This document shows positions 33,151 to 44,334 of a DNA stretch of 64,000 bases, piece after piece (the first letter of the stretch is position 1; the number at the start of each line of letters is the position of its first letter). Source of the stretch: Bemisia tabaci (taxonomy: Eukaryota > Arthropoda > Insecta > Hemiptera > Aleyrodidae). The stretch spans positions 41,025,430 to 41,089,429 of the forward strand of contig NC_092800.1 in assembly GCF_918797505.1 (NCBI RefSeq), in the 5' to 3' direction. The position numbers and the translations under genes were made by a program. The notes beneath the pieces were generated by a model. That model did not search any database. It was not told the origin of the DNA and worked only from the letters and a program-made list of their open reading frames with translations.

Positions 33151-33899
33151 ATTTCTTACTTTTATAAAGTCATTCAAGCTGGTTTCGCACCCATGGTGGT
33201 TTCCTTCCAAGTTGTTATTATGGAGAAACATTTTTGAGAACATTGAACGTATTTAATTTTTTTTTCTGTTCGAGAATTTCCAGAACTAAGTTAGTTTCGG
33301 TGACTTGTTATTAACTGAATATTATCAACATAAATTTAAAAATTCTCAATCTTGTTGATTCTGAAAGTATCATACATTTGGCAACCATATTCAACCCCTG
33401 TTTGGCCAAAATTCGCAGGTATGTCGAAATTAAAGGGTTTGTAGGAAAGGATGGAACCGCTTTTCCCGAGAAAAAATTAAAATCAGATAAAGGACGAAGG
33501 CGTAACGTTTTGATGCCTTGGTCAATATTAGGATCACCCCGTCTCAGAGTCAGATCTTAACTTGATAAGAATCCCTCCTTTTCAACCTTTTCTTAGTCGC
33601 GGCACGAGGCGTCAAGGAGAGACACAAATTCGAACTGTGCCGACTGTGCCGACTGTGCGAAAGAAAGTGTTACGACTTCATCATTTGAGTTTTTAGGCAA
33701 CTAGGTACCGTGCAATTGGGGACTTCTTATTCATGTTCGAGACATTCTAGTTATGAGACTCAAGAAATAATATACCTTTTAATTGTCTCATTGAACAAAC
33801 GGGTGTCTTCCCTTATACCTGGATCTTTAAATGATTTCTTTTTTATTGAAATGGCCATTTTGCCAAGTTACTTTCAAAATGTTCTCTGAATTATACGCT
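33151..33899. other. Unique stretch, nothing recognised
   Basis: CTGTGCCGA repeats three times near 33636-33657. No gene recognised. Confidence 0.4.
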
Positions 33900-34066
33900 G
33901 TGATCGATTCGCGGTGTTGTCGATCGATTCACGGTTGTCCAGAATTGAATCAGCGTGGATCGCTTTTACATTCTTATTTTTCGATCGATTCATGTCTAAC
34001 GAATCGAGACTGGGATTTTAATTAATTCTCGATATCGATCGATTCGTGTTGATCGAAGTCATACCC
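33900..34066. mobile_element. CGATCGA-dense element, copy 2 (partial)
   Basis: GTGATCGATTCGCGG and TCGATCGATTCACGG at the left, and ATCGATCGATTCGTGTTGAT ending in ATACCC at the right, match the 27.8-kb element. Confidence 0.55.
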
Positions 34067-34261
34067 TCTTGATTAAAGGACCTCAATGGGCAACTACACA
34101 AGGTCTGAAGCAGAAGAAAAGTCCCATGTTTTTTCTTCAAAATCTTGCATAAAAAACAATTCACACAAAGGGTAGCTTTGAAATCAACTCCTGAACTAGA
34201 TATGAACAGGTCTTTTATACACAGGTCAATTGGAAGTTCGATTACACAAATGAAGTCATTT

Positions 34262-34564
34262 CAGGGTGTCTACAAGTCCGGAATTTCCGGAAATAGTGCT
34301 GCTTTTTTAAGGGCATCCCGGAAGGACTAAAAAAGTGCGTATATTGTGCAAGAAGGTCCGGAATTTTTTTTAATTTGTTGTCATTTTTGTCTCAATTTGA
34401 GCGAGAAATTCAAATTTTTGAAATTTTTCGAATTTCGTCAATTAGAGGTACTGAAAAAGTACTAAATTTTTACTGTCGAGGAGGTATTGAAAATCTTGGG
34501 AATGCACTGAAAAAATACTGTAAAAGTACTGATTTTTGGCCAGCCTGTTTTAGTGGACACTCTG
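34262..34564. mobile_element. Family S element, copy 2
   Basis: Starts CAGGGTGTCTACAAGTCCGG and ends TTTTAGTGGACACTCTG. The interior is colinear with the copies at 22.1 and 44.6 kb. Confidence 0.8.
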
Positions 34565-35280
34565 TATTTATATTTTTGTCATTTAACAATAGTTAGTAGG
34601 GAACGTTTATACCTTGTTCAGGTGTTGATTTTCAGACTTCCTGTTGTGTGCTTCTTTCTCCTTGTGGAATTTTGAAGAAAGCGCAAGTAGCGTTGTGTTT
34701 TAATTCATACCTTGTTTATAGGCCCATTTGAGACCGAGGTCTATATTCTACTTTACGTTTAGGGAAAAAAAAAAACATTGGAATTTCTGTGTTACGCGGC
34801 AACTCGGAGCCGGATATCGGTTAGTGGTGGCGAGCTGCTGTTTTGGAAAGGAGCTCACGGGGGCTCTGGGCGGTTGGTCTTGAGCTGGTCGGAAACAAAT
34901 GGAAGCGCGGGAAAATGATGCCGTTGCCGCCGGGAAATTAATCCTCTCCTCAAACATTTTCCGCCTCAAATTAATCTTAATCCGCGTATCATGGCTCCAC
35001 AGTGTGTCCCGGAAATAATGACTCGATGCTCTCTCAATTCTCCGTGGGGTTCCGCTGAAGGAGATCGCGTATACGTTCGCGAGTTTTCGGAGGTGTCAGC
35101 TCAAGCTGTTGGGAGGTGAGAAGGTTAAGCCCTTTGAGGAGGATTCAAACCTCATCCTATCCTTCATATCGCTTATGTGTTACGCTCTGCGGGAAAATCT
35201 TCCTCATCAGGTTTTCAATGTCCGATCTGAGTCTTTCCCGTAGGTATGGTTTTTTTTAAACAAAAGTTCTCGTGACATAT
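34565..35280. other. Unique stretch, GC-rich toward 34800-35060
   Basis: No gene recognised. Possible host intergenic or regulatory DNA. Confidence 0.35.
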
Positions 35281-35470
35281 CGTCACGAAAACGTCATATT
35301 TTTCAACGAAACTGTCTGAGAATTTCACTGAATTTTCTTTGTGCCGCCCATAAAAATCTGTGACATTTTCAAACTAGGTTCAACCAACAATTTCTCTGTA
35401 TAAAAATAAAATGGCAGTGGAAATTTTGAAACGTCGCATGGCGCTTGTGATACTTCGGTCGGAATGTGAC
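35281..35470. mobile_element. Family R element, copy 2 (left arm lost)
   Basis: The right part (AAACGTCGCATGGCGCTTGT, ATACTTCGGTCGGAATGTGACG) is good. The left CGTCACGAAAACGTC is short and diverged. No exact TSD. Confidence 0.65.
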
Positions 35471-35504
35471 GAATTAAACTGGAACCAATACTGCGAAACT
35501 CAAG

Positions 35505-35640
35505 GTAAAAGTCAATGAAGGTTCCACAAAGAAGGTCATTAAAACGCAAAGATTACGAATAAAAATGCGTGATACAACTATTTCAGCTCCTGAGCCGCTC
35601 AAATTGCATAACCATCGAGTTGAAGGCGAACTTGATTACA
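35505..35640 (+). repeat. Long type-2 module M repeat, copy 4
   Basis: GTCAATGAAGGTTCCACAAAG leads into GCGTGATACAACTATTTCAG, CCTGAGCCGCTCAAATTGCA and GAGTTGAAGGCGAACTTGAT. Confidence 0.75.
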
Positions 35641-36044
35641 TTTAATCCTGTCTCCAGTTATTCAAATGTGTTTTGTACCCGTTTTGTTACATTGCCCTTG
35701 CCACCGAAATGTAACAAAATCTACTTCGAAATATTTTACCCAAAACGTTCTTAAATATAACAGGTGAAAAGTTAAAATGAACAGCATTAGCAAGAATCAG
35801 TATATCCATTAGAAACGTCAATCGGTGCTTTTTGCGGTAATATCAAAACTGGAGTAGAAAAATTCGCCTCCTTTGAAAACACATAAGACCAGAGATAAAG
35901 AAATCACGGTATGTATCTTCTCGGAATAGAAGTATTTATCACGTCATACACCGTATTTTTTCTGCGAAGGTAATATAATATCATCAATATGAACCGTGTC
36001 CTATTTGTGATCACAAGGAAGTTCAAAGGAAGTAAATGTTTTGC
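35641..36044. other. Unique stretch, nothing recognised
   Basis: No gene or repeat family seen. Confidence 0.4.
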
Positions 36045-36230
36045 GTAGAGAATCAGGTAAAAGCTGCTGGACGTTCTACTGAGACTGGCTTTAATTAAAA
36101 ACTCGAAGATCACAACTTCAGTCTCTTGCTCCCCGACACCGCGCTGAACCAAAATACGAAATACAACTATTTCAACTCTGGAGCTGTGTAAATTGCATAA
36201 CCATCGATTTGAAGGCTAACTTTATTTCTT
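36045..36230 (+). repeat. Long type-2 module M repeat, copy 5
   Basis: AGAGAATCAGGTAAAAGCTG and GGACGTTCTACTGAGA, then ATACAACTATTTCAACTCTG, AATTGCATAACCATCG and TTTGAAGGC. Confidence 0.7.
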
Positions 36231-37117
36231 ACTCCCGTCTGCTGTCGTTCAATGTTCTTACATCGTTCTTGCCTTTAAACGTGAAACAATCTATCCCGAA
36301 ATATTTCACCGAAGAATGTGCCTGGTAATCAGTTATATTGCCTCTCTTTCATCGTGTGAAATGTTGAAAAAGTTTTCGGAACGTGCTAATAAATCTTACA
36401 AGAGCTGCTTTATTCTTCCAACCCTAAATCTATGTTTCAGTATTTTTGCCTTAAGGATATTAGCTCATCTTTCTCCGTTTAGAACGTTCAGAAAATGTAT
36501 AACTCTTCTCCGTTGAGATTTTTCTCCGTGATTTTATTCATGAGTCTTCAGAGGAGTAGTAGAAATAGTAGATTCCATGAAACATTAGGGAAATGTAAAG
36601 AATGAAAAAATATAATACTGGGGGTAATTAAGCATCGTTATAACCGAGCCATGTGATTTATGGACGTCCCTAAAACATAACATCGTCATTTTCGGTGGCG
36701 TCACGTGGTCGATTCTTCTAAAAATGTGTGGGTGATAAGAAAAACAAGTGTACTATTTGACGAGCCCTCGAATGTAAGTATTCTCATTGAGCTCAGAGCT
36801 CATTAAAAAATGTCCTTGTTAGGTTTCAGCATCCGTCGATTCAATTACCGTCGGTTTTATTCATGCCGTGCAAGTTGCACATGTTCTTAAAACGAGGAAC
36901 AATGATGTAACGGGCTTTGTTTATATTCTAGTTAATTTATTAACTGCTCCGCGAATCGGGAACTCATCCAACTTCCAGCTCCTCTCGTAAATATCGACAG
37001 TCCTAAAAGTATGACGATCGATCTGTATGAAACTTAGTTCCGAGTTTGAATTGCATCAAAAAAGGAGAATTGGTCAAAAAAAGGAGATGCACAAATAAAT
37101 GACATGAAATTTTACAT
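36231..37117. other. Unique stretch, nothing recognised
   Basis: No gene or repeat family seen. Confidence 0.45.
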
Positions 37118-37122
37118 CGATG

Positions 37123-37353
37123 CACAGTGGATCGAGTCAATAGAAGAGATTGAACATAAAATTGTTGGCTAAAATTTTAAATTTTGTTGTTAATTTTGTC
37201 ACAAAATCAATTTCAAGGGGTGTTTCCGAAAGGAAATTTCACGAAAAACCAATGAAACCACACTTAAACTTGTTCGTTTCGTATTTTCAAAAATATAAGC
37301 GTCCAAAGTTTCCAAATTTTGTCTGACCTCTCCTATTGACTCGGTCCAGTGTG
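37123..37353. mobile_element. Family T (Transib-like) element, copy 4
   Basis: Starts CACAGTGGATCGAGTCAATA and ends ATTGACTCGGTCCAGTGTG. Flanks are CGATG and CGCCG, which share only three of five bases, so the TSD is not preserved. The interior runs in the opposite direction to copies 3 and 6. Confidence 0.75.
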
Positions 37354-37685
37354 CGCCGCCCGTCCGTGAATGAAGTTGAGCAGGGAAAAAAACCTAAAGG
37401 AGAACATATGGCACGGTATAAAACGCAATGAGATGTTCTCAATGTCTTTCAATTCCGCAGGATAGCTTGATCCCTTCACCCAAAGCGCCTTTTGATTCAA
37501 GTGGGTTGGAGCTGATGTTCCATTCCCTTCTACGGTTTAGATGCTAGCTCTGTTATTGCATTGAAGTCTTCAATTAATTATTACGTAGACTATCCAAATT
37601 AAAATTCACTCCCGGCAGTTCTGTCTCTTTTTCTTTCTATCCCTCGGAAAAGCACTACTTCCTTATCACGTACGCAGAAAACGTT
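37354..37685. other. Unique stretch, nothing recognised
   Basis: No gene or repeat family seen. Confidence 0.4.
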
Positions 37686-37689
37686 ATTT

Positions 37690-37944
37690 CGTCACCTTCC
37701 GGCCAAAGTACCGCAAGCGCTATGTATGACATTCAAAAATTTCAACCGCCACTTTATTTTTTTTACAGGGAAATTGTTGATTGAATCTGTATGAAAATTT
37801 CACGAAATTTTATCGGCAGCACAAAAAAAAAAATTCAGTGAAATTTCCGGACAGATTCGTTGAAAAATTTCTGTGCACAAAAATTAAATTGCGGCGAAAA
37901 TTTTGAAATGTCGCGTGGCGCTTGTGATACTTCGGAAGGTGACG
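37690..37944. mobile_element. Family R element, copy 3, with 4-bp TSD
   Basis: CGTCACCTTCCGGCCAAAGT to CTTCGGAAGGTGACG. Exact ATTT flanks at 37686-37689 and 37945-37948. 255 bp. Confidence 0.9.
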
Positions 37945-37948
37945 ATTT

Positions 37949-38794
37949 CTCATACGAGTTTTTCATGAGCTTAGCAGTTGATTTTAGACACAGTCTATGT
38001 GGCACCACTGGAAAATTTTACAACTGGCCAGTCGCGAATCCCCCACTCTTGTCCCATTTTCAATCGGAAATCGGGTTGTAAATATAGTACACTGTCACAT
38101 CGTATTTTTTGAATGGCGGAAAACTAGCCTCCAGTCGCCGTAATTTCTCCATGCATTCACAAAAAGATTGGTCCTTAATGTTTGAGATACGTTGAGCCGG
38201 CATACATCCAGTAAGGTTCCGTCCTGATTTGGAAGATGAAATACAAATACTTCACGGCAAGCGTAAAGGCAAGTGCATTTACAATGTGTGAACAAGAGCA
38301 TCGATGTTACCACGATTGCCACTTTGAACAGGAAATTCAGATTATCAGTTCCTCAATACAGCTAGATTTCTATCATTCCCATGCAAGGGTGACAGCCGTG
38401 TAACAATGCCTCGACAGAGAGGATCATTTCTGTCAACTGGAATGTCTTTGATCTCTTAATGGTTTCCACGCGTTCTTTTCTCGAAAAATGATTTTTGTTT
38501 ATCGGTCGTCGTGAAGATTATGAGGCTCCCTCTCTTCTTTACCGCAGATAGTCAAGTTGGAAAAACTAAGTCGAAAATAATTGAATTTTACCGCTACTAC
38601 TTGCCGAAACTTCTATATCTGTACCTAGTTGTATCACCAATAATGAAACCTGGTTGAATTCAAGAGATCTCCGATGGTGCCACGAGAGAATATGGTTGAA
38701 CCGTTCTGATTCCTGGCATAACTGGTTTAGCCAAGATGATATTCAGCCAAAATCCAAATAATAATGCGGTCATTTACATTATCTTTCAAGATGA
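37949..38794. other. Unique stretch, nothing recognised
   Basis: A 75-codon minus-strand frame (38095-38322) has no domain I recognise. No repeat family seen. Confidence 0.4.
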
Positions 38795-38935
38795 TCAAAG
38801 TCAATGGACGTTCCGCAAAGAAGGTCATTGATGATTAAAGGTCACAATGACTACAAACCGAAATGCATGATACAACTATTTCACCTCCTAAGCCGCTCAA
38901 ATTGCATAACCATTGAGTTGAAGGCGAGAATTTAG
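38795..38935 (+). repeat. Long type-2 module M repeat, copy 6
   Basis: GTCAATGGACGTTCCGCAAAG leads into ATGATACAACTATTTCACCT, AAGCCGCTCAAATTGCATAA and GAGTTGAAGGCG. Confidence 0.75.
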
Positions 38936-39301
38936 AAATTCGCCATCCTATCATTTTTACCTTCCTGTAAAAATGCAATACAACAAGTCGCCCACAAGCC
39001 ATACAACCGTACGATCTCCGTAAAATATTGCCGTGATTCAATTTTCGCCGCATGGGAAAGTCACATGAATGTGTCATGATTCCACGCTTACAAAGTTACT
39101 CGCGCTTTTGTTCTTTTTCAATTTTAGTTCATACTTACAAGATTTCTATCCGTAACTTTAACCAATCTTAACGATCCGTGTTTTTACAAAGAAATATACA
39201 ATATTTGTTAAATTTTATGATGCTGTTTACCTTTGCCTCGGACCCAGTTCGATTTGTTTCCGTCGATTTGAATATGCACGCCCAATGTGATAGGGGATTA
39301 A
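38936..39301. other. Unique stretch, nothing recognised
   Basis: No gene or repeat family seen. Confidence 0.4.
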
Positions 39302-39677
39302 TATGGACGTATTTCTATCAAACAGACCTATGTGTAGGTGAGAAATATGGGGTGTGCTCGTCGAAGCTGCATAAGAAGCAATGTAAAAGTGGGCGTGATT
39401 CCTTTTGTAGAATTGGAAAAGCGGGATTTTACATTCTATCAAACAGACCTATGTGCCAACTGAATGCGGAACTCATGAGCCGCGGGCATGGCAAGAGAGC
39501 GTTATGGACAGGGCTCATGAGTTATAGACATGGATCCGCGGCTCGGAGTCTCCATCGTCGCCGCTGACGTCACTGGCGCTTTATTATTCCCATTCACTCT
39601 TACGGCCGGAGAACTAACGAGCACACCCCATATTTCTCACCTCCACATAGGTCTGTTTGGTAGAAATTCGTCCATAT
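39302..39677. mobile_element. 375-bp TIR element (GGACGTATTTCTATCAAACA)
   Basis: About 55 bp at the left (through AGACCTATGTGTAGGTGAGA and ATGGGGTGTGCTCG) are repeated in inverted form at the right (CGAGCACACCCCATATTTCT to AATTCGTCC). The ACAGACCTATGTG word recurs once inside (39443-39455). A 129-codon plus-strand frame (39178-39567) runs across the left boundary and through the repeat. I do not regard it as a gene, although its repeat-encoded part is reminiscent of frames I associate with whitefly repeats. Confidence 0.7.
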
Positions 39678-39805
39678 CTACCCAAAAAAATGTGCGCTTG
39701 GGCAAATCTAGAGTCCAGAAATTGGGATCTGCCCGGAAGATAGACATGCTACATAGTCACTAACTCACTCCAGAAACTCGTCCTTCCTCAGTCGCAAGTA
39801 ACTTT
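39678..39805. other. Short spacer
   Basis: Nothing recognised between the two elements. Confidence 0.4.
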
Positions 39806-39809
39806 ACAT

Positions 39810-40057
39810 CGTCATTGGCCAAAGTATCACAAACGCCATGCGACGTTTAAAAATTTCCGCCGCCATTTTATTTTTTCATACAGAAATTGTTCAACGCAAC
39901 TGTCCGAAAATTTCTCTGAATTTTCTTTGTGCTGCCGATAAAATTCAAGAAATTTTCAAACATATCCAACCAACAATTTCTCTGTAAAAGAATAAAATGT
40001 CGGCGGAAATTTTGATTCGTCACACGGCGCTTGTGATACTTTGGCCAGAAGGTGACG
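39810..40057. mobile_element. Family R element, copy 4, with 4-bp TSD
   Basis: CGTCATTGGCCAAAGTATCA to CTTTGGCCAGAAGGTGACG. Exact ACAT flanks at 39806-39809 and 40058-40061. 248 bp. Confidence 0.9.
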
Positions 40058-40061
40058 ACAT

Positions 40062-41385
40062 GATGCGGATCTGTAAAATAAGTCCTTCTATCCAAGTTTT
40101 AAACAGTCTCAAAATCAGCGTAATACTTTTCTCCCTGTTCAAATTTAAGAAGATTGGAATTATGTGTTATTTTTATTTCTTTGTTTCATACATAAATAAT
40201 TGAAAGCCAGAGGCGTTGCCCTTTCGAAGATTTCTCCAAATTTTCACAATTACCTTCGAAAGGTGATTTCCTGTGCTAATCTGGCGGCTCGGCTGATGGT
40301 GGCGTTTCGAGTCGCGTGTCGATGGAATTAGCCGAGGCTTTACTTAATCGCTTCATCGGCTCAGCACAGCATCCAACGAATCAATCAGCCGATTGAAAAG
40401 CCCAGCCTCGAATATCCCGTCCGAAAACGAGCCGCGTTACCAATCAAGCATTTCTAACCGCTCCTTTTTAGAAGAGGTGCTCTCCAGTCAAGAATCGCAT
40501 TCTAGTGGTTGATATTGTTTCAATAACAAACAAACAAACACATTTAAAATATTTCTTCGTCAACTACTATTGCACTCATGTACAACTGAATGCTAATATT
40601 TGACAGGACATACACCATTTTTAGGCTTATTTAACGTAACCAAACCTAATCTAACCTAACTGAACGTAATTCAATCTAGCCTGAACTAACGTAACTTACT
40701 GAATGAAACCCAAGCTAAATCTCATTTAATAAGTTGGTTCCATCTGCGATTCTATTACTTGTACGACTGAACCCCATCGTGAAATACAGTAACCTAAATA
40801 CTTCACTTTTCCATGAACAGCGTTTTCCACATTTTTGGAATACATTCTGGAAATGGCGTGTTTAGATATACATTTCAAATGGAGAATTGGCAGGTGTCCG
40901 AAATTTGACGAATTTCGTGTTTCAGTAGAAACTACTGAGTGGAAAGACCACGAGGAAACCTATGGTTCCTATATTGAACAATTATAGGACGATATATGCC
41001 AAAGCAATCTAATCTGCTAAAATACATGTACTGAAATGTGAAATGCCGCTAAATGACGTCAAAACACGGTGTATTCTCTCACTTTAAAATCTGTTTTCAT
41101 ACTATTTCCCATGACAGAATATTTTTTTAAAAAAATACTGCTAAATTAGCTCTTTGAGTACCTTTAGGTGAATCAATAAAAACTTTTCGTGCAAATTCTC
41201 CATTGGTTCTTTCGAGAATGCACCAAAATCACGGTGCGATTTGACAGCGCCTTCGGCCACCCCAACAAAACCCAAACACTACAAATCATCCGACCCAATT
41301 TTCGACAGAAGGGTCGACGCTCCTCTCGAAGCTGCTAACTCACCGAAGCGAAACGCAGGCCAATTGCAAATCTGGATCAACGGCA
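40062..41385. other. Unique stretch; GC-richer at 40280-40460
   Basis: No gene recognised. A degenerate TAACCTAA-type run lies at 40637-40690. The 40280-40460 segment is unique and may be host non-coding DNA. Confidence 0.4.
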
Positions 41386-41833
41386 TTGAATGCGAATAGC
41401 TCAATGGGTGTAACTCCTGCTTCCTCTTGTTCGCCAACTTGTCAGATACATGCTCATGCCGAGCAGCCGATTGTACACAATACCTATTACGCAGTAATTA
41501 TCACTGAACGCTCAAGTTGGGTTCGGATAGACTCTGTTGGACAGGAAAGCGATATATGGGGGACCGTAACTGCATCAAGTTGAAAAGGAACATCCAACAT
41601 GGATCTCTATTATTATGGCACGGTTGGCAACGAGTGCATCATGTGATACTTGTCAAAAGTGCGAGAACAACCCCTCCCTATCCAAATTCGCCGTAATTTC
41701 TCTGGATTCTAAAGGTGCCCAACTTCCCATAGAACCCAATGTTTATACTCCCCTGTCAGTGTACTATTTTGATTACATTGTGCAATTAAGGACTCTTATT
41801 TTTGGCTCATCCATGAAAGCCCCACTTGTTTAG
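41386..41833 (+). other. Two consecutive short open frames, unrecognised
   Basis: Frames of 65 codons (41386-41583) and 72 codons (41615-41833) follow each other on the plus strand. The second contains a CDTCQKCENN stretch that loosely recalls the zinc-binding end of a retroelement integrase, but nothing else supports that reading. Codon-like composition is less AT-rich than the flanks. They could be remnants of one broken retroelement or host gene, or chance frames. Confidence 0.2.
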
Positions 41834-41945
41834 GGAATCCGCGAAGAATGAAAATAAGCCTGTAGTATAGTAGTCCTGTGTCACAGAATGTATTCCATTT
41901 TGTAATATTAAGAACCTGATTCCACTTTCCCATCAGAGTTTTAGT
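41834..41945. other. Short spacer
   Basis: Nothing recognised. Confidence 0.4.
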
Positions 41946-42165
41946 CTGCCGTAGCAAAGAAGAACGCCGTGTGAATATCCGGTCATTGTCAAATTTCCTT
42001 TCAGAATTTTTTTTTTTTTTTTTTTTTTTTGATAGTTACAAATGTTTTTCATTAACATTTTCAGACACTTCAGATCAAATGACGATATAACTATCCGATA
42101 GTTACGCGATAATATTCTCCGATAATATTAAAAAATTACGCAGGTCTGTAGAAAAAATTCGGAAT
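41946..42165. mobile_element. Family C element, left part, with T run
   Basis: CTGCCGTAGCAAAGAAGAAC and GCCGTGTGAATATCC at the left, followed by a 24-T run at about 42007-42030. The right terminus is not recognisable. Confidence 0.55.
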
Positions 42166-42504
42166 AAAATGATTGATTCTCACGTACTTTTTGGCGCTGA
42201 GTTCGACTGCTTGAGAGTGACCTTAATTTTTTTTGTATACCCTTCATTTGACCGTAAAATTTAAATTTTTCTCAAAACAGACTTTTCCGAGGAAAATTCA
42301 ATTTTCCTAGAAATTGATGCATAATACAGACAAATCGAGGTCATTTTTGGACTTATTGTTAGCATTTAAAGATGCACATAGGATAACATGTATCATACGT
42401 CTAAAAAGTTTTCTCCACTGTGTTTGATAGGTGGTTTTTGGTGGATTGATTACTAAAATAAGGTGTTCTCACACACCTAACCCTAGGCAAATCTGATGGT
42501 TAAA
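42166..42504. other. Unique stretch, nothing recognised
   Basis: No gene or repeat family seen. Confidence 0.4.
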
Positions 42505-42690
42505 ATCTGATGTCTAAAAGTTCCACTAGGCAACACTGTTTCGTCTCTCTTTAACTCCATTTAATATATCGATTACAGGTGCGGTAAGCTGCTTCACCGA
42601 GGATCGATTGTTTTACATACATTTAAATACGCGAAGTTCACTGTTGCCAAATTTCAATAATTGCGATTGGATACGTCGCATTTCCCTAGG
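42505..42690. mobile_element. hAT-like short element with GTTGCCAA arms (diverged)
   Basis: CACTAGGCAACACTG at the left and CACTGTTGCCAAATTTC at the right, with GGATCGATTGTTTTACATAC inside. Same layout as the elements at 49.05 and 63.7 kb. Ends are not exact. Confidence 0.5.
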
Positions 42691-43079
42691 CCCAGACGCG
42701 AGCGATGGACCGCTCTGTCAACATTGTGTCGCGCCATGACCGACCAATGGGGCTATGAACCTTTTAGTCGGAGGGACGGGTCTTGTTTGAGAGTTTGTTG
42801 TCCATAGATAAATCACACCGGTGACAGGTTTTCACTTTCAGTTTGACCTTCAATCGCCGCTTGCACGAACCCGACGCTTTTTTTCTGGACTATACGGGTC
42901 TCGATTTTATAGAGGCAGGGATACCTCCAGTTTAATACTAAATACTGCACCGCAGTCAATCTCTCCGATAAATATTTTGATCGTCAAAGGGCGCTCAATT
43001 GTTTCTCACAGTATTTTTGGTACAAACGCTTCCAAATTCTTGATTTTCTATGTGCTTACAGTGTTTGAAAGTACAAGAG
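42691..43079. other. Unique stretch, nothing recognised
   Basis: No gene recognised. A 106-codon frame (42821-43141) runs into the family C element and is not credible. Confidence 0.4.
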
Positions 43080-43083
43080 ATTT

Positions 43084-43674
43084 CAGCCGTGTTAAGGAAG
43101 AACACCGTGAGAGCCTTCAGGCGTTAACAAATTTCTTTTGAAAAAATACGATTTTCAGGAAAATGTTTGAATATTTCTTTAACCGATTTTTTGGAGAATA
43201 CACAGAGAAAAAAAAACCTCGTGCGTGGGACCCGAAGTTTAGGTCATATGGATCTCTGAAATTTTCGGATTGAGCATCTGAACACTTTATGTCTAGCTGT
43301 CGAAGTTCGGATCACACATCTGAAACTTCAGTTCTTACATCTGAAGTACATCAGATGTGAGAACCGAAGTTTTTTGGATGTGAAAACCGATGTACTTCAG
43401 ATGTAAGAACTGAAGTTCCAAATGTGTGATCCAAACCTCAGCAGCTGGACCTAAAGTGTTCAGATGCTCAATCCGAATACTTCAGAAATCTATAAGGCCT
43501 AAACTCCGGGTTCCACGCAAGAAGTTTTTTTCTTCGTGTAATTCCGTCACTTGATCTAAAGTGTCTGAAAATTTGAAGGAAAAACAGTTTTAACTTTTCT
43601 AAAAAATGAATATTTTTGAACGAAAATTTAGCAACATCCAGATATTCATACGGCAAGTTTTTTTGCTGCGGCCG
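43084..43674. mobile_element. Family C element, copy 4, split by a nested insertion
   Basis: The left part (CAGCCGTGTTAAGGAAGAAC to ATTTTTTGGAGAA) and right part (CACTTGATCTAAAGTGTCTG to TATTCATACGGC) together make a normal family C element. The insert at 43201-43538 sits near its middle, which dates the insert as younger. Confidence 0.75.
43201..43538. mobile_element. Nested 338-bp palindromic element with TA TSD
   Basis: CACAGAGAAAAAAAAACC at the left and GTTTTTTTCTTCGTG at the right, TA on both sides. The arms match over about 160 bp (ATTGAGCATCTGAACACTTT, ACATCTGAAGTACATC). GATGTAAGAAC/GATGTGAGAAC words repeat near the centre. Family E-like by its 2-bp TSD and CAC end. Confidence 0.85.
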
Positions 43675-43676
43675 AC

Positions 43677-44329
43677 TAAAACTATGATGGGGAATCGGGT
43701 CCTGATTCTTTGATCTTACAAAATTGAATACATTCTGTAGCGCGGCGCGGGATTACTTTGCTACACGCTCATTTTATGAACAACATAAATGCCTGGTTCA
43801 AAAAGCCCTGTATGGCCTTGCGAGATCCCTTTAAACGTACCCAATGGGGCCCCAAAAGGCTGAAAAACAGGCGCTAACGGAGCACTCAAGCCAAATTTGA
43901 AAAGGAGATCGCTCCCTCGGCCCCCGGACCAGTTCGCCCCTGAGAAATCGCCCCATGCAACTTCTTAAACACTGAGTCGGACATCGAATGTTTTCGCACG
44001 AGCAGATTCAGGAATGACGAGCACGATTTCAAAAACTTCGGAATAAAAGTGTAAAGTCTTGATGCGACCCTTCAGCTCAAGCCTCGAAGCAGTCGCAACT
44101 TATAATCCAATTTGTATTTAAATTCGCCCTTCTTTTAAAACTAATTAATCTTGTCCTCAAGAGTTTAGTCGTCTCCGAAAGTTTGAGCTTATTTCATCGT
44201 TTTAAAAAGGTTTAACGGCAGGAAAGATACGTTAAATCCGGGGGAAAAGAAGAAAGAAAAACTTTTCGGAGGCATTTTTCATTCGATTCAGGCCTCATCC
44301 AATGCACACCACAGGAACGGGACCGCGAC
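43677..44329. other. Unique stretch, nothing recognised
   Basis: No gene or repeat family seen. Confidence 0.4.
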
Positions 44330-44334
44330 CGCCT

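Noticed and set aside
39178..39567. 129-codon frame as a gene
   Set aside because: Runs through the terminal repeat of a TIR element; better explained as repeat sequence.
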